Origin: Labyrinthula sp. Ha
Lineage: Eukaryota > Sar > Bigyra > Labyrinthulida > Labyrinthulaceae
DNA: 64,000 nucleotides
Reading direction: 5' to 3'
NCBI GenBank assembly: GCA_015227615.1
Contig: JAALGZ010000010.1
Span: forward strand, 248,001-312,000
This document shows, piece by piece, positions 24,364-36,100 of this stretch. The position numbers were made by a program, and so were the translations under genes. The notes under the pieces are model-generated. The model was not told the DNA's origin, made no database searches, and was given only the letters and a program-made list of their open reading frames with translations. Positions within the stretch are counted from its first letter, which is position 1, and every line of letters begins with the position of its first letter.

Positions 24364-26950
24364 TCAAACATTATTCACTTGAACAAGAATAAAACTATTA
24401 TCCAAAAGTATCAAATCCATAGAAACACGTCCAACTATTTCTTTGAACCAATCAAAACTTCCACCTTGCACTAAACTAAAACCAATACTCTCTTCAGTCT
24501 TAACAAAAATATCAACTATTCTATTATTGTTGAAAATAAATCTGCTAAAATATTTAAAAATAAAACAATCAGATATATTATCTTCTCTTTGAAGAAAAGT
24601 CACTACTTTAACAAATATGGATAATCTTAAAGGAGAGCTAAAACTAAACTCTATATCATTTTTCAAAATAGGTTTTATTTTATCATTAATAGGTGGAAGT
24701 AATTCAGGAAGAATATATTTATCAACTTCATTCTCACCTCTTACTAAAATAAGATTTTTTAGAGATAGTTCAAATATATATTTCTTTTCTTTTTCTGTAT
24801 ATTCTTTCAAAAGAACATTAAAGATTTCAATACTAATTTTTCCTGAATCAACATAATTTCTATATAAAGAAAATTTATTACTTGGAATACGAAAAGCAAG
24901 TTGATGAAAAGTTGGATCACGAATAAAGGCTCCTAAAGCTTGAGCAAGATAAGAAGGTGCAAAAAATATAAAGTTTTCATCTGCTCCCAAATCTAAATAA
25001 GGAAAATAACAAATTAAACCAACTTTCGAATATATTTTAAGCATATCTTCAACTTCCCAATCTTCAAAACCACAAGAATAAGATTTATCTTCAAATTCTT
25101 TCAAAGTAATAATATTTGTTTGTTCTCGACAATTATCAAGAAAAAGAAGCCAAGCAGTTCCGATTTCAAAATTAAGAAAGTTTAATTTATCTACTCCAGC
25201 TGCTCCAGAAACAAGACTTTTTATTTTATCTTTTATATCTTTTTTCTCTTGAGAATCTAATTTTGAATTCTCAATAGGAAAGAAAATATTCATATCATTT
25301 TTCAATATATTTAACGCAGAAGAAAGATTTTTAACAAAGTTTTGAAGTTTATTTTGTATTATTTCTAGTTTTGTATCTTTAATATTCTTTCTTTTATATC
25401 TTTTTAAATATGTACCAATAAAAATAACTGGTGCTTTTTCTGCATTTTTTAAAATACTTTCACACCAAAATTTTAATCTAAATAAATCATTTTGAGATAT
25501 TTTTGTCATATTAAAAACTACAAAATAAAGTGAATTTGAATTCATAAAAATATGATGAACAGAAGAAAATATTTCTTGTCCACCAAAATCATAAACACGA
25601 AAATAAATATCTTGAGTATTAAAAACAGGAGAATTAGTTTTCATACCTTCAATAAACTTTTCATCAGAAACTGTTCTTGAAAGAAGTTCTTTTTCAAAAT
25701 CAAGTTTATATTTTGTTTCAACTTCTTGAGTAGGATCAAAATCATGATAAACAACATAAGGAAGACTATTTTTTACTCTCTGAACACTTAGTTCATATTT
25801 TGATATTGAACTCCAGTTATAATTATTTGGTTCTATTGAAAATATATCAATATCATTCAAAACTAAAGTTGAATTATTATAAAGTAAAAAACTTTTGTCA
25901 AATAAACTTCTTATGGTAGAAGTTTTTCCAACTCTTCCATCACCCATAAAAAGAACTTGACATTCATTTAAAAGAGTTGTTCTATTGTAGATATCTTTTA
26001 GCACTGTTGAAACATAACGTTTAAGTCTTTCTTCTAAATTTTTACTATTGAAAATGTTCTTTCCAAGTTCAAATAATAAAAGAGCAGAATGCTTATCAAG
26101 TAAATCTTGAACTTCATTTCTGTTTTCTTCAATATTTATTTCACCAACTCGCAAACTAAAACTCAAAACCAAACAAAAATAAACATAAACTTTAATAAAG
26201 AAGGTAAAGTTTCCAAACAAAGTTTTGTTAAAGAGGTAATTTCTGGGTTATCAATCCTCAAGTTATCTTCTTGAATACTAGAAATGAAGAAAAGAAAAGA
26301 AAATACAAAACACTCATCAATGTATTCATTTTTGAAACTTCTTTCAATATTTGCATAAATGTTTCTTCTTTGATGTTATTTTCTTCAAATCTAATATTTA
26401 ACATAAATAAAAAGTTTACGTTATTGACTTTATTTTTTGTCCTTTTAAAAACTGAGAAAGAGAATTATCTTTTGGAATATTGCAAGTATTAAAACTAAAA
26501 TATAAAAACAATAGAAAATATACTCGAGTGACTGAATATTCAGTTTTTGTTTTATTTTTTCCATTCCAACAAAATTCAAGGCGTTTAAATGACAAAAACC
26601 AAACCTAAAATAAAAATAAAACAAGAAAATACTGAAGTTCTTTAATCTTTGGAAACTTTTCAAACCAAACAGAAAGGTTTTTTCCAATAAAATCTAAAGG
26701 ACAGCAGTCAAAACTATAAAATAAAACAAAATATATGAATACATCAAAAATTTAATCTCTTTGTGCACGTTCACTTCTTTAACAAACTTTTTTGCTTCTT
26801 TTCTAAACCTTTGACCTTCAGTTGGGTTGTCATTCTCATCATAAGACCTATGAAGTAAAAGGGGAAATAAATAAACCATTGAATGATGAACTTATTGCTT
26901 CGATTTCTATTATCAAATTGTTGTTTAATTAATGGGGCTTTAAATGACAT
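24364..26950 (-). CDS. LRR-Roc-COR-like GTPase, ROCO family, copy 2
   Basis: Eight exons on the minus strand: 26950-26877, 26847-26743, 26713-26633, 26604-26524, 26494-26420, 26390-26307, 26277-26185, 26155-24364. They give 794 residues. The introns are 28-29 nt at the same positions as in the other copies. The P-loop GDGRVGKT, the DFGGQE motif and the degenerate G4 (IGTYLKR) are kept. Up to about residue 630 it is close to copies 1, 3 and 4. After FSLYR it becomes much more different (ends IGFSLVQGGSFDWFKEIVG...) while staying open to its TGA stop. It is therefore a divergent or mosaic paralogue. The function is the same family-level inference as for copy 1. The upstream block and inverted repeat (26996-27018) are conserved. 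Confidence 0.85.
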
Positions 26951-28222
26951 TTTTTTTACGTTTTTTTGCTTAAATTTGGTTTTTTTATTTGAAATTCGAG
27001 AAATATATTTTTTCTCGAGAATTAATGAGAATCCCGTTTAAAAAAAGTTCTCATTGTGAAAAAAAGCCGATCTGATTTTTATTCCAAATTATTCCAAAAC
27101 AAAAATTCATAAATATAAAAATATTTTACAATATAAAATATTTTATCTTATTTTGTTTTTGTTTTGATTATTTTATTTTATATAATAACACTGTTTTCTG
27201 TAAGAAACTTATAAACTTTTGTTAATGCACAGAGAAATTAACAATGGTCTTAGTCCTTTTACTAAATAAGTTTGCCTTGATCATTACTCCTGGAATTGAA
27301 AAGAGAAAAATAATGAGCTAAAATTTAAGAAAACGCTGTTTATTTCCTGAAAAGGTTTGAAAACCTTCCCGGTACACTTTTTCTAAACACTATGTCGATC
27401 TAACACGATAAATGATATACATATTCTTAAAAAATAGGACAAATAGAGAACAAGATCAGAAAATCCATGGAAACAAAAAGATTCAAGCCCCAAGATGCTT
27501 TCTCAATTTTCTTTTTTTCAGTTAATATGAAGTTGAGAAAAACTACAATATTTGAGCTGACCTTACGTAAATAAAAATTTTTACTCATGTTTCTTGATTT
27601 GGTTCAGGATTAGTTTTTTTCAAGCTGTTAGTCTCAGCTGCAATTTTAAAATTTGCGAAAATCCCAGTAAGTACTCATATTCTTTCCTTGGGTTACTTTT
27701 GAGTGTTCTCAAAATTTCTTAGGAATTAAATTCTTTTTGGGTATTTTGTTGTGATAGTTGTATTCTCATGTACAAAATTGGATTAATGTTTTACCTATAA
27801 ACAGCTCTGAGCTTAATGCCAATTATAGATTTTAAATATTAGTTTCTTCCCAGAATGTTTTTCTCGTAACTAGTTGACGTACACAAGTATGATTGTTTAA
27901 ATCACAGTTGTACTCCTTACTGACCTATATCTAGAATTTTTAGATTGAAGAATGATTTATGGTACGCCTTACGGGGTTTTGAGAAGCATTGCTGCATCAG
28001 TTTAGCAAATCAGGTAACCTCTTGCAGATGTGGAAGTTTTCCTAATAAACTCTTGAAGAAAACCATTTGCCAATCATTTTAAAGACCAAAATGATATCCA
28101 CTTCACTATAGTGTGTACCGTTAGGGTATGGGAAATGCAGTAGTACCCTATGTACCGTTAGGATATAGGGAATCATAGGAATAGTAGTCCGGTATATCTT
28201 ACCTCTAAGTTGGTCGAGTATG
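26951..28222 (-). promoter_or_regulatory. Conserved upstream block of ROCO copy 2
   Basis: Upstream DNA similar to that of ROCO copy 4 as far as about 28222, and to copy 3 for the first kilobase. The inverted repeat TCGAGAAA ... TTTCTCGA lies at 26996-27018. Similarity to copy 4 stops near the sequence TACTCGACCAAC. Relative to copy 4, about 37 bp carrying an extra CCGTTAGGGTATGGG unit is present near 28118-28160. The part next to the ATG likely holds the promoter; the rest is simply co-duplicated flank. Confidence 0.5.
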
Positions 28223-28479
28223 TACGGTTTCTTATCGGTATGGAACGCACGATACTTAACGTAAATTTTCCAATGGTTTTGCTTACCGTTATAAATGTTA
28301 AGGAAAACTGCAGGCTTATCGTTTAACGGAAAAAAAGTTGAAGTAAACGGAAAACCCGATAACAACGATAAGTAACGGTACGTACTGATATATTTTGGGA
28401 AAATCAACAAACACCAAATTTTCTCTTTCTGTTCATAGTCAAAACCAAACAAGCCCAGAAAAACTCCTTGTTTGAGCAA
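28042..28479 (-). other. 145-codon open frame with repeated ACCGTTA motifs
   Basis: An open frame of 145 codons with no recognisable domain. It overlaps the far end of the duplicated upstream flank, and the matching part of copy 4 is not open over the same span, which argues against a gene. The plus strand carries a cluster of ACCGTTA/TAACGGT motifs (near 28118, 28152, 28287 and 28375) and related CCGTTT and TATCGGT words. Similar words recur at about 32430-32480. They may be subterminal repeats of a transposon or protein-binding sites. I do not call a gene here. Confidence 0.25.
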
Positions 28480-31400
28480 AAAAGGTAGTGCAAAGAGAAA
28501 TAAAAGTACTTTTTGGATATGAAAAAATAATAATGTAGTCTTCGAAGCTTCAAAACTAGTTGTCTTCTACTTCTTAGAGGTTTTGCTTAGGTGAACTGTC
28601 TGGGAGACATGTTTGATTGAGAAGAGAAAAGCTAAACTTAAGTCAAAGTAGAAGAAATCGGCCAAATAAACTATGATGAGGCTACGTCAATGTTTTTTAA
28701 GCATAATTTTACTTTTTTCTGTGTTAAATTTTCAAAAAGAGGTCAAATTTTTATTGGTTTTGGATAGAAAAAAATACAAATTATGAAAAATAATTTTCAA
28801 TACTTAAAAAAGGGAAAAAACCTGTGCTAACAGGTTAAAGAACCAAAAAAAACTTATTTCATAACATTTCTTATAACTTCATCCACTCTCTTGCATTCAT
28901 TCTCATCATAAAGGTTTGATCAGACATGTTCTCTTTCCCCAACTGTTCCCTCAAATCATCAGCTCTCATTTATTCAAGTTCGTTTTTCTGCTCAACAGGA
29001 ACAAATACTTATATCCTATCAAATTTCCAACAAGCATTAGTCCTCTTCTTCTTGTAGAAGTATTTTAGTATTTCTGATGCCTTTTTCTATCTTTTAATTT
29101 AGTTATTCTGATTAACAGGGGTGTTGAATGGGTTAAATGGTCCATTAGCTTATTCAAGCTATGATAAAATTTGCTTCCAAGAGTCTACTTATAGTTCACC
29201 TGTTGTCCCACAACTCCAATGCCCCTATTAGGAAAAATTTGCATAGTAAATTCAAGGTGGTTTTACCCACAACCATTCACAGGTTCTCTAGTAAAGTATC
29301 AGTATGCTTCTCGTAAGAGCCTTCGATACTTTAATTTCTTAGTAACATTACCTAAAGTATGAATACTATAAAAGAATATGTGATAAAACTCTGATTTTTT
29401 TTATCCTCATTCAAGCAAACACCCTTCAAAATTTCATCGTTCAACTTGAAGATACCGGAAAGAAGTGAAGAGCTTACGCCAAAAAGAGATATATCAAATA
29501 GGGAAGTATCGAGATTCGTATGACTTCTCATAGCTTGGAAGGACTAAGAGGAAATATTTCTTATGTAAAGAGATCATTTCCTGGCTTTTGGTTCTATTGG
29601 ATTGAGACTAATGTAATATTGAGTTTAGTGGAATATACGAGTAAAATAAAGATATAACAAAGTAGGAGAGTTTTCAAATAGGCTGAAATTAAGGTTAGGT
29701 TATATAAATACCACCTATAAAAAATAAATCTTTTTCCTCTTTCAATTGATGCTAAATTTATTATAGTAAAAGATGATGAAGTTATTTAACTTATAAAAGC
29801 AAAAATATCACTTTTTTTCCATAAATACGTCAGAAAAACGACTATAATACGTTTTTTTTTAATCTAAAACGTAAACAATTCATAATTTTTACTGGTCTTT
29901 TCCATGCCAGTTTATACTTATTCTTTAGCATTTTATCATATGTAATAGTTAAAAAAACATGTATTTCTATATATATGAATTTGCAATAATATGACAGAGA
30001 GAGTTGTATTGTTTAAACCAATAAAAACTTCAAACTTTATTTTTTTTTCTTTTCAATGCTACTATAAATTGCCTTTAGATAAGGTTAGAGTTTAAGTTGT
30101 TGATATTCGGCATATATAAAATTCAGTTTTGGCAATTTAAAAGTTGATTTTGGAGAAAAGTTAAATTAAGCCAAACAACTATTGCCAAGATTAATAGGGA
30201 ATTTCTTGGAGTTTCCTGGAACAAAACTCAGAGAAACCCTAAATCATCTATACCTCTAAGTGACTACCATTTTTCAGGATGTTTTTTTTACTTGGTATCA
30301 CTCATTCAGGAATATTTGACATTTAAGAGTAGCCTTTTTCAGAGTTTCTGAGATCTTAGAAGCAGGATAAATTGTTAGGAAGTCTATACAAAATACTCCA
30401 ATTCCAGAACAAAGTTGTATCTAGACCTAAATTCCCCTATTGTTTCTACTGGTAAGGTCTGTTTAGACTCTAGACGAGTATTTCTTAAAGTGTTATACGG
30501 ATTGAAATGTATAATAATAGCATTTTAGCCCAATATCAGCTTTTCTTAAGGAAATATTAAAAGATCCTAAAATACTTAAATGAAAGTTAAAACTCATGTA
30601 TTTTAGTTGCTGGGGACTACCTAGTACAAAAATTTACTGGATCATAGCAATACTGAGTGATTTCGTGTTTTCAGATGTGTAAACTTTCGACATTTGACTT
30701 TTCCAAGTGAAGTTTATCTCAGTTACAAGTAACTAGAGAAGAAAAATCCTGAGAAATTGTTTTAAGAATCAGATATGGTGAACATTTAAGGTATGAGACG
30801 AATCAGATCATCTATAGAGCTATTCCTCATGATGTTACGTTTGAATGTATGTTTACTAGAGATCTGTGAACTTAGTGAACAGTACCCTTAAAATTAGCTT
30901 TTCTTAGGGTTAAAAGTACTCATCCTTAAAAAATATCTTAACAAAGTACATGGTTAGAAAGGGTTTTTCAATGCAAAACACATTGTGGGTGACAATATTA
31001 CATTTGAGGAAGATTTCATGACAAAAACTAAGAAATACTATTTGCTTTTTTTAGCCATCATGATTTTCGCATACTTTATATTGTTTTAATTCTCTAAATT
31101 TTTATGTGAGTAAGTGCTTGGCTTAGCTTGCAATATGTTTTGAGCTTTATAGAAGAGTTCAAGAGGTATTGTTGATTATATGGCCATTATACTGCATTTT
31201 CGAAAAACTGGTTGACAAAATTTTGGATACCCAGTAATAACAAAAAGAAAAAACACTATTGTTTAGCACCAGGCCTAACTCAAATATAGGGCCTAAGGTT
31301 GACGGTTTATAACGGTAGCGTAACCTTTTTCTTTATTGTTTTCTGATCGATATGAAATGGATATGCCATATTTTGGTGATTTTTTGCGTTCTACATGAAT

Positions 31401-34400
31401 TTATTCTTTCTGATTCCTGTATTTTATTAAACAGCTAAAAAAATATTTGAAAGAGCTTTCCTAAAGTGTATTTTATTTTTAATAACTACAAAAGTTCATT
31501 GCAAGAGGAGCCTTACAGTTATTGTAAATTCACCTAAAATTTTGAATAAGGTGAAAAAAAAACAGAATAGAAAAGTATCTTCTACTCCTCAAATACAAAA
31601 AAATAAGATCCAGCGGTTAGAAATAGTGTTAAAATTAAGTTCCATAATTTACAATAGTACTTTACTTAAAAATTAAGCGAGATATAAGAGAAACAAAAGT
31701 ATAATTTGAAATTGACCAGTATTCTAGAAATATAGAAATACGTAATTTAACCCTAGTATTCTAAGGTAAAAGAAAATAAAAAAGTTATATTATTTTAAGA
31801 ATTAGTATTTAAATTATTTGAAAATTTCATTTGGTTTAAAAAGGCTAATTATTGGTTGAGAAAAATGGTTTCTACTGAAGAAAATCTTCCTATGCTAAAT
31901 TTTGCTTTGATTTTTGGATATTAAAATGCACATAACTCGTGATTAATTTCTGAAAAAACTAAACTCCTTTCTTTGAGTGTTAAGAAAATTAAAATATCTT
32001 TCCAATGATGAAAAATAGTATTTTCTGAAAAGGAGTTTGAGCGGAGATACGAGCACTTCTATTTGAAGACTATGGAAAATTCTCTATATGGCCAAGGTAT
32101 TACAACTATTTTCTCAGTTGCATTATCTCTCAGAAAGTAGAATTAGTTCTTGTAAATTACTTATAAAGGTTAATTGAGATATTTCAATATTTTATAGCAG
32201 CTCATTGTGAGCTGATATTGAGATATCTTCAAGGATAATGTTAGTAGTCATAGGAAAGTTTTCATTTAAAATAATTTGCACGTAATGTTGATTATATGTT
32301 ACATTTAATTCTAAGTCAACCTTTGCTTCAATTTTATTTGTTTACGAAAAGAAAATAGGCATAGTATATTACGAAGATATGATTTGGGACAAAGTATTCG
32401 ATTGGTAAAAAATTTTGGGAACCCAAAAAGTTATCGGTACTTTATTGTTACCGTTAATTTCCGTTTTCACCGTTAAGAAACCCTAACTGGACCTCTAGAA
32501 ATTTATCGGACAATTTATGCATTTTACGAATTTTCTTCAACATGAGAGTATTATTCGCTAGATATTCGGTTAAACAGAGAAATCTTATGCGACCTGACAG
32601 GAAACTTATCTTGCTTTGTTTCCATATGTAGCTAAAACATTCCCAACAAATCAATATTATTTTTTAGTTACCCACCAAGCAACGGAAGAACAAATATAAT
32701 AATAAAAATAAGATTTAGAATTATCATAATAATAATAAAAGGATAATACAATTGGAGTAATCTCAGATTAGGGCGGAAAACGTGAAAATGAACCAATTGA
32801 GTGATACGGTGAAAATGTTAGTTTGAGGATGTGAATTGTTTTTGGTATAGTTCTTCAATTTATCCGAATATTCATGTTCAGTTGCGAAGCACGATGAGAT
32901 TAACTAAGGATATGAAGGCTGAATACTTCAAAGAACCCCGTTGATGTAATTTTCTGTAATAAACAAAGCAACATGAAAAACGTAAAGACGGCCCTCTAGT
33001 AGAAACTACCACCATTGATGATAAGATACTTCCAATAGGTAAAGAAGAAAACAACAAAATTAAAAGCATTACTTATATTTTCAAACTTTAATGTTAGTTC
33101 CAACAATGCGTAATATTAGTGGAATTTCCCAAACAGTTAATAAGGACTTAAGAACAAATTGTTGCCAAACTAAAAACTCACATCCATCAACGACCATTTA
33201 CTCAAAATTAAGCAGCATTTGTCTTATTGAGGTTGTTCAAGCAAAGACTATGTATAGAGAGCAACATCAATGTTTGTCTAGTTTAATTTGACAAAAAATT
33301 GGATAGAAAGTTAGTCTAGATATTGCGGGTTTTATGTGTTAATAAGATTAAACTACTCCTCCGTGGATAGAAAGGTAAAGGCTCCGTTTCGTAAAGTATG
33401 TTGTTTATTATGTTATGGTTAAGCTTTTTCTTTCATTATTTTTTATTACTTCACTGATATTCCAAAAACAAAAATATTCTCAATCTGGTTTCTAAGATTC
33501 TGTAAGATTTATCCCTATCGTTATACCATTTATAATTCCAAATTGAAATATTTAATTTTAGATTCATTCCAATTTAAAAAACGAGACAATACTTAATTCC
33601 GATAATTTTCTCAACCCGTTATAAATATTACAACCAATAAAATAATAAACTGAATATGTATCGTTATGAAGTTCTGCATTATTGGTTATTAGTATAAATA
33701 TTTTAGAAATTATTGGTTAATTACAGTAATCTGATTGGAGGAATAGAATGACTAAAAAAGGCATAGTCAGAATCCAACAGAATTAAGATTTAAGAATCAC
33801 AAAAGGAATAAAGCTACAATTCAATTCATAGACAAGACCAGACAAGTGAACAAGCACCCAGATACCATATAACAGGCCTTAAACAAGAACCTAGGAAGCT
33901 GCACTCAACTCGAAGCACCATACCGAGTTGATCTTAATACAAAAATATCTAAATAAGAATTCTTTTTCTTCATTTATCACAAAACTCTTTGAATATTATT
34001 AATCATAACTAAACTCATTTTTAAGACACTTTAAATATTATTCTTAGATGGAATATTTCAAACTTAAGAACCAAAGAAAATAAAACCTTACAAAATAAGA
34101 ACTCAGATTTATAAACTATCTCTAAAATTCAGGAGCTTTAGTTGCAAAATATCAAAATTCATTCATATTCACACATTTTCAGATGAAGCTATTCATATTC
34201 TGGCAGATTTAAAAACACAGCACGAACTCTTATAGCTAAACAAACTCTATAATGAAGCGAAGTTGAAGCTTGTTTTTAGGGTTTGAATAATTCTCATTCA
34301 ACTTTTTTTTTCATATAGAATCCAAAACGTCAGAGAAAACACGAACTCATTAAAATTTAAAAAATGGTGCTGATAAATTTGAAGTTTTGAAGCTGATCAG

Positions 34401-34422
34401 CTTATAACTGCTGTAACTAAAA
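28480..34422. other. Long gene-poor stretch
   Basis: Nearly 6 kb without a supported gene. Short open frames at 32454-32654, 32878-33069 and 33091-33291 have no recognisable motif. The region around 32430-32480 repeats TATCGGT/ACCGTTA words also seen near 28.1-28.4 kb. Short AAT and A-rich runs occur near 32700. Confidence 0.45.
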
Positions 34423-35113
34423 TTGAGAAGTATGAAATTACTTAAAATACAACCTTTATCTCATAGGGAAGAAAAATTTTCAAATTTTGTTTTGAGTAGA
34501 AACAAGAGGAAAGTTAGTATTGTTATTTCTTATTATAATAGTCATGGAGTTGGAGTAAAAATTTTGGCTTATTCTATTGGACGTTTGTGCAAGGGAGAAG
34601 AATGTAAAACAAATAAAAAAAAACTATTAAAGACATATTCTTATCTTGTTGAATGAGGTGTGAAAAAAAGAAAAATTTAAGTTGATTTTGAATATTTGGA
34701 TAAGAAAGAAAAGGACTGTTTTATTTTGTGTGTGTTGATATGTAAATGGGCAGAATCCTGAGCACTTAAGAATAAATATATATAGTTAAGAATTATCAAT
34801 AAAACTGAAATCAAGGTTAGAATATTTTGGCTTAGTTGAACTAAGATAAATTCCAGCGAAGGAAGCAGAAAAACTTATGCAGAAATATTTATAGGAAGAA
34901 TATCCTGTGATTAAATAGGGTGTTGGATTAGTAAACTCCAATTAAGCTTTTGGAGAAGTTAAATGAACTTATTAACAAATTATTCTAAAAATATTGAAAC
35001 CAAGTTTTAATAAATATATTCTTGATACTAAAGAGAAAAATGGTTTCATAGGAACAAAAGAAGATATATGGAATGCTAATGCAATAAATGGAACACTTGC
35101 TTTTACAAAGTAA
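34423..35113 (+). pseudogene. Unrecognised decayed host gene
   Basis: A 77-codon open frame (34423-34656) reads like protein (NSHGVGVKILAYSIGRLCKG). It continues past a TGA and a TAA in the same frame with coding-like text (VDFEYLDKKEKDCFILCVL). A second part at 34850-35113 reads IPAKEAEKLMQKYL, then EEYPVIK and GVGLVNSN between stop codons. It ends in an intact-looking NGFIGTKEDIWNANAINGT before TAA. The stops often fall where Glu or Gln codons could have been, typical of a gene decaying by point mutation. No family is recognised. It adjoins duplication B; a homologous gene may start just beyond base 64000. Confidence 0.5.
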
Positions 35114-35973
35114 CAAAAAGGGTTTTGTATTTCTATTAGTTTGATATCAAAAAGCGAATATTCAATTTTTGGCAGTAACTTGTATACAGTAGATAATAAT
35201 TAATGTACAGTGATTAGGAATTATAAAACAATTTTTCAAAGGGCTCTTAATTACTATTTTGTTTTGTATTAAAAGAGCAGCAACAATAATAATAATAATA
35301 TGTATTGAAAGATGATTAGAGAATATCAACGATAATTAAAAAGTTTTGATTCATATGGAAGATCGAGTTGTAATGAATAAAATATGGTCAATAGAAATAC
35401 GTAATATGTCATTTCTGGGCCTCGTTAGCAGAGAAAATACTAAGTGTATATTTTGAAGCTTGTGCCAACTCTTTGTATTTATTAAAGTCTATTTGGTTCA
35501 TTTCAGATTTATATGGTAAGAAATGGATCAGAATAATCCAAGAAAGATTGATTTTAACTATATGTTCAACTTAGATAAAGTTAAAAAAATAATAGACCAT
35601 AAAACATATTTTGTTCGGAATTGTCTCTTTACCATAAAGTATTTCTCTCCCTTGTCATGAACAAAACATTTAAGTATTAAATAAATTTGAACATGAATAC
35701 TTAGTTCTTATTCATAGAATGGAACTTTCTGTCCGGCTATTAAATCACATTATCTTCAGGAAATATATTTATTTTGTATAAATATACCAACAGATTATTT
35801 AGTGAAGTTTTTTTTTGATTTAAAAAACTTGAATGGTTTTCTTACTTTCAATGAAAATGTGATTTAACCAAAGAACATATTTATTTTAATGAAGATACAG
35901 TTGAACTATTCTTTTTTATGCTCTGAATAAAATAAACTTTCCAGAATAAAGTTATATAATTTGAAAGGTTTCT

Positions 35974-36100
35974 ATTAAATATATTAGTTAACTAGAATAT
36001 ATTATATCTGAAATATAGAAATTGGTCGTAATTAATAGTATTGTTCAGATAAGGGGTTAAGGAATAAGTACATAGATAAAAGAGAGAAACCTTCATAATA
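35974..36100 (+). repeat. 5' LTR of the copia element
   Basis: 127-bp terminal repeat, ATTAAATATATTAG...TTCATAATA, matched by 40407-40533. It lacks the common TG...CA ends. The boundary is set by comparison with the empty site in the flank of ROCO copy 4. Confidence 0.9.
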
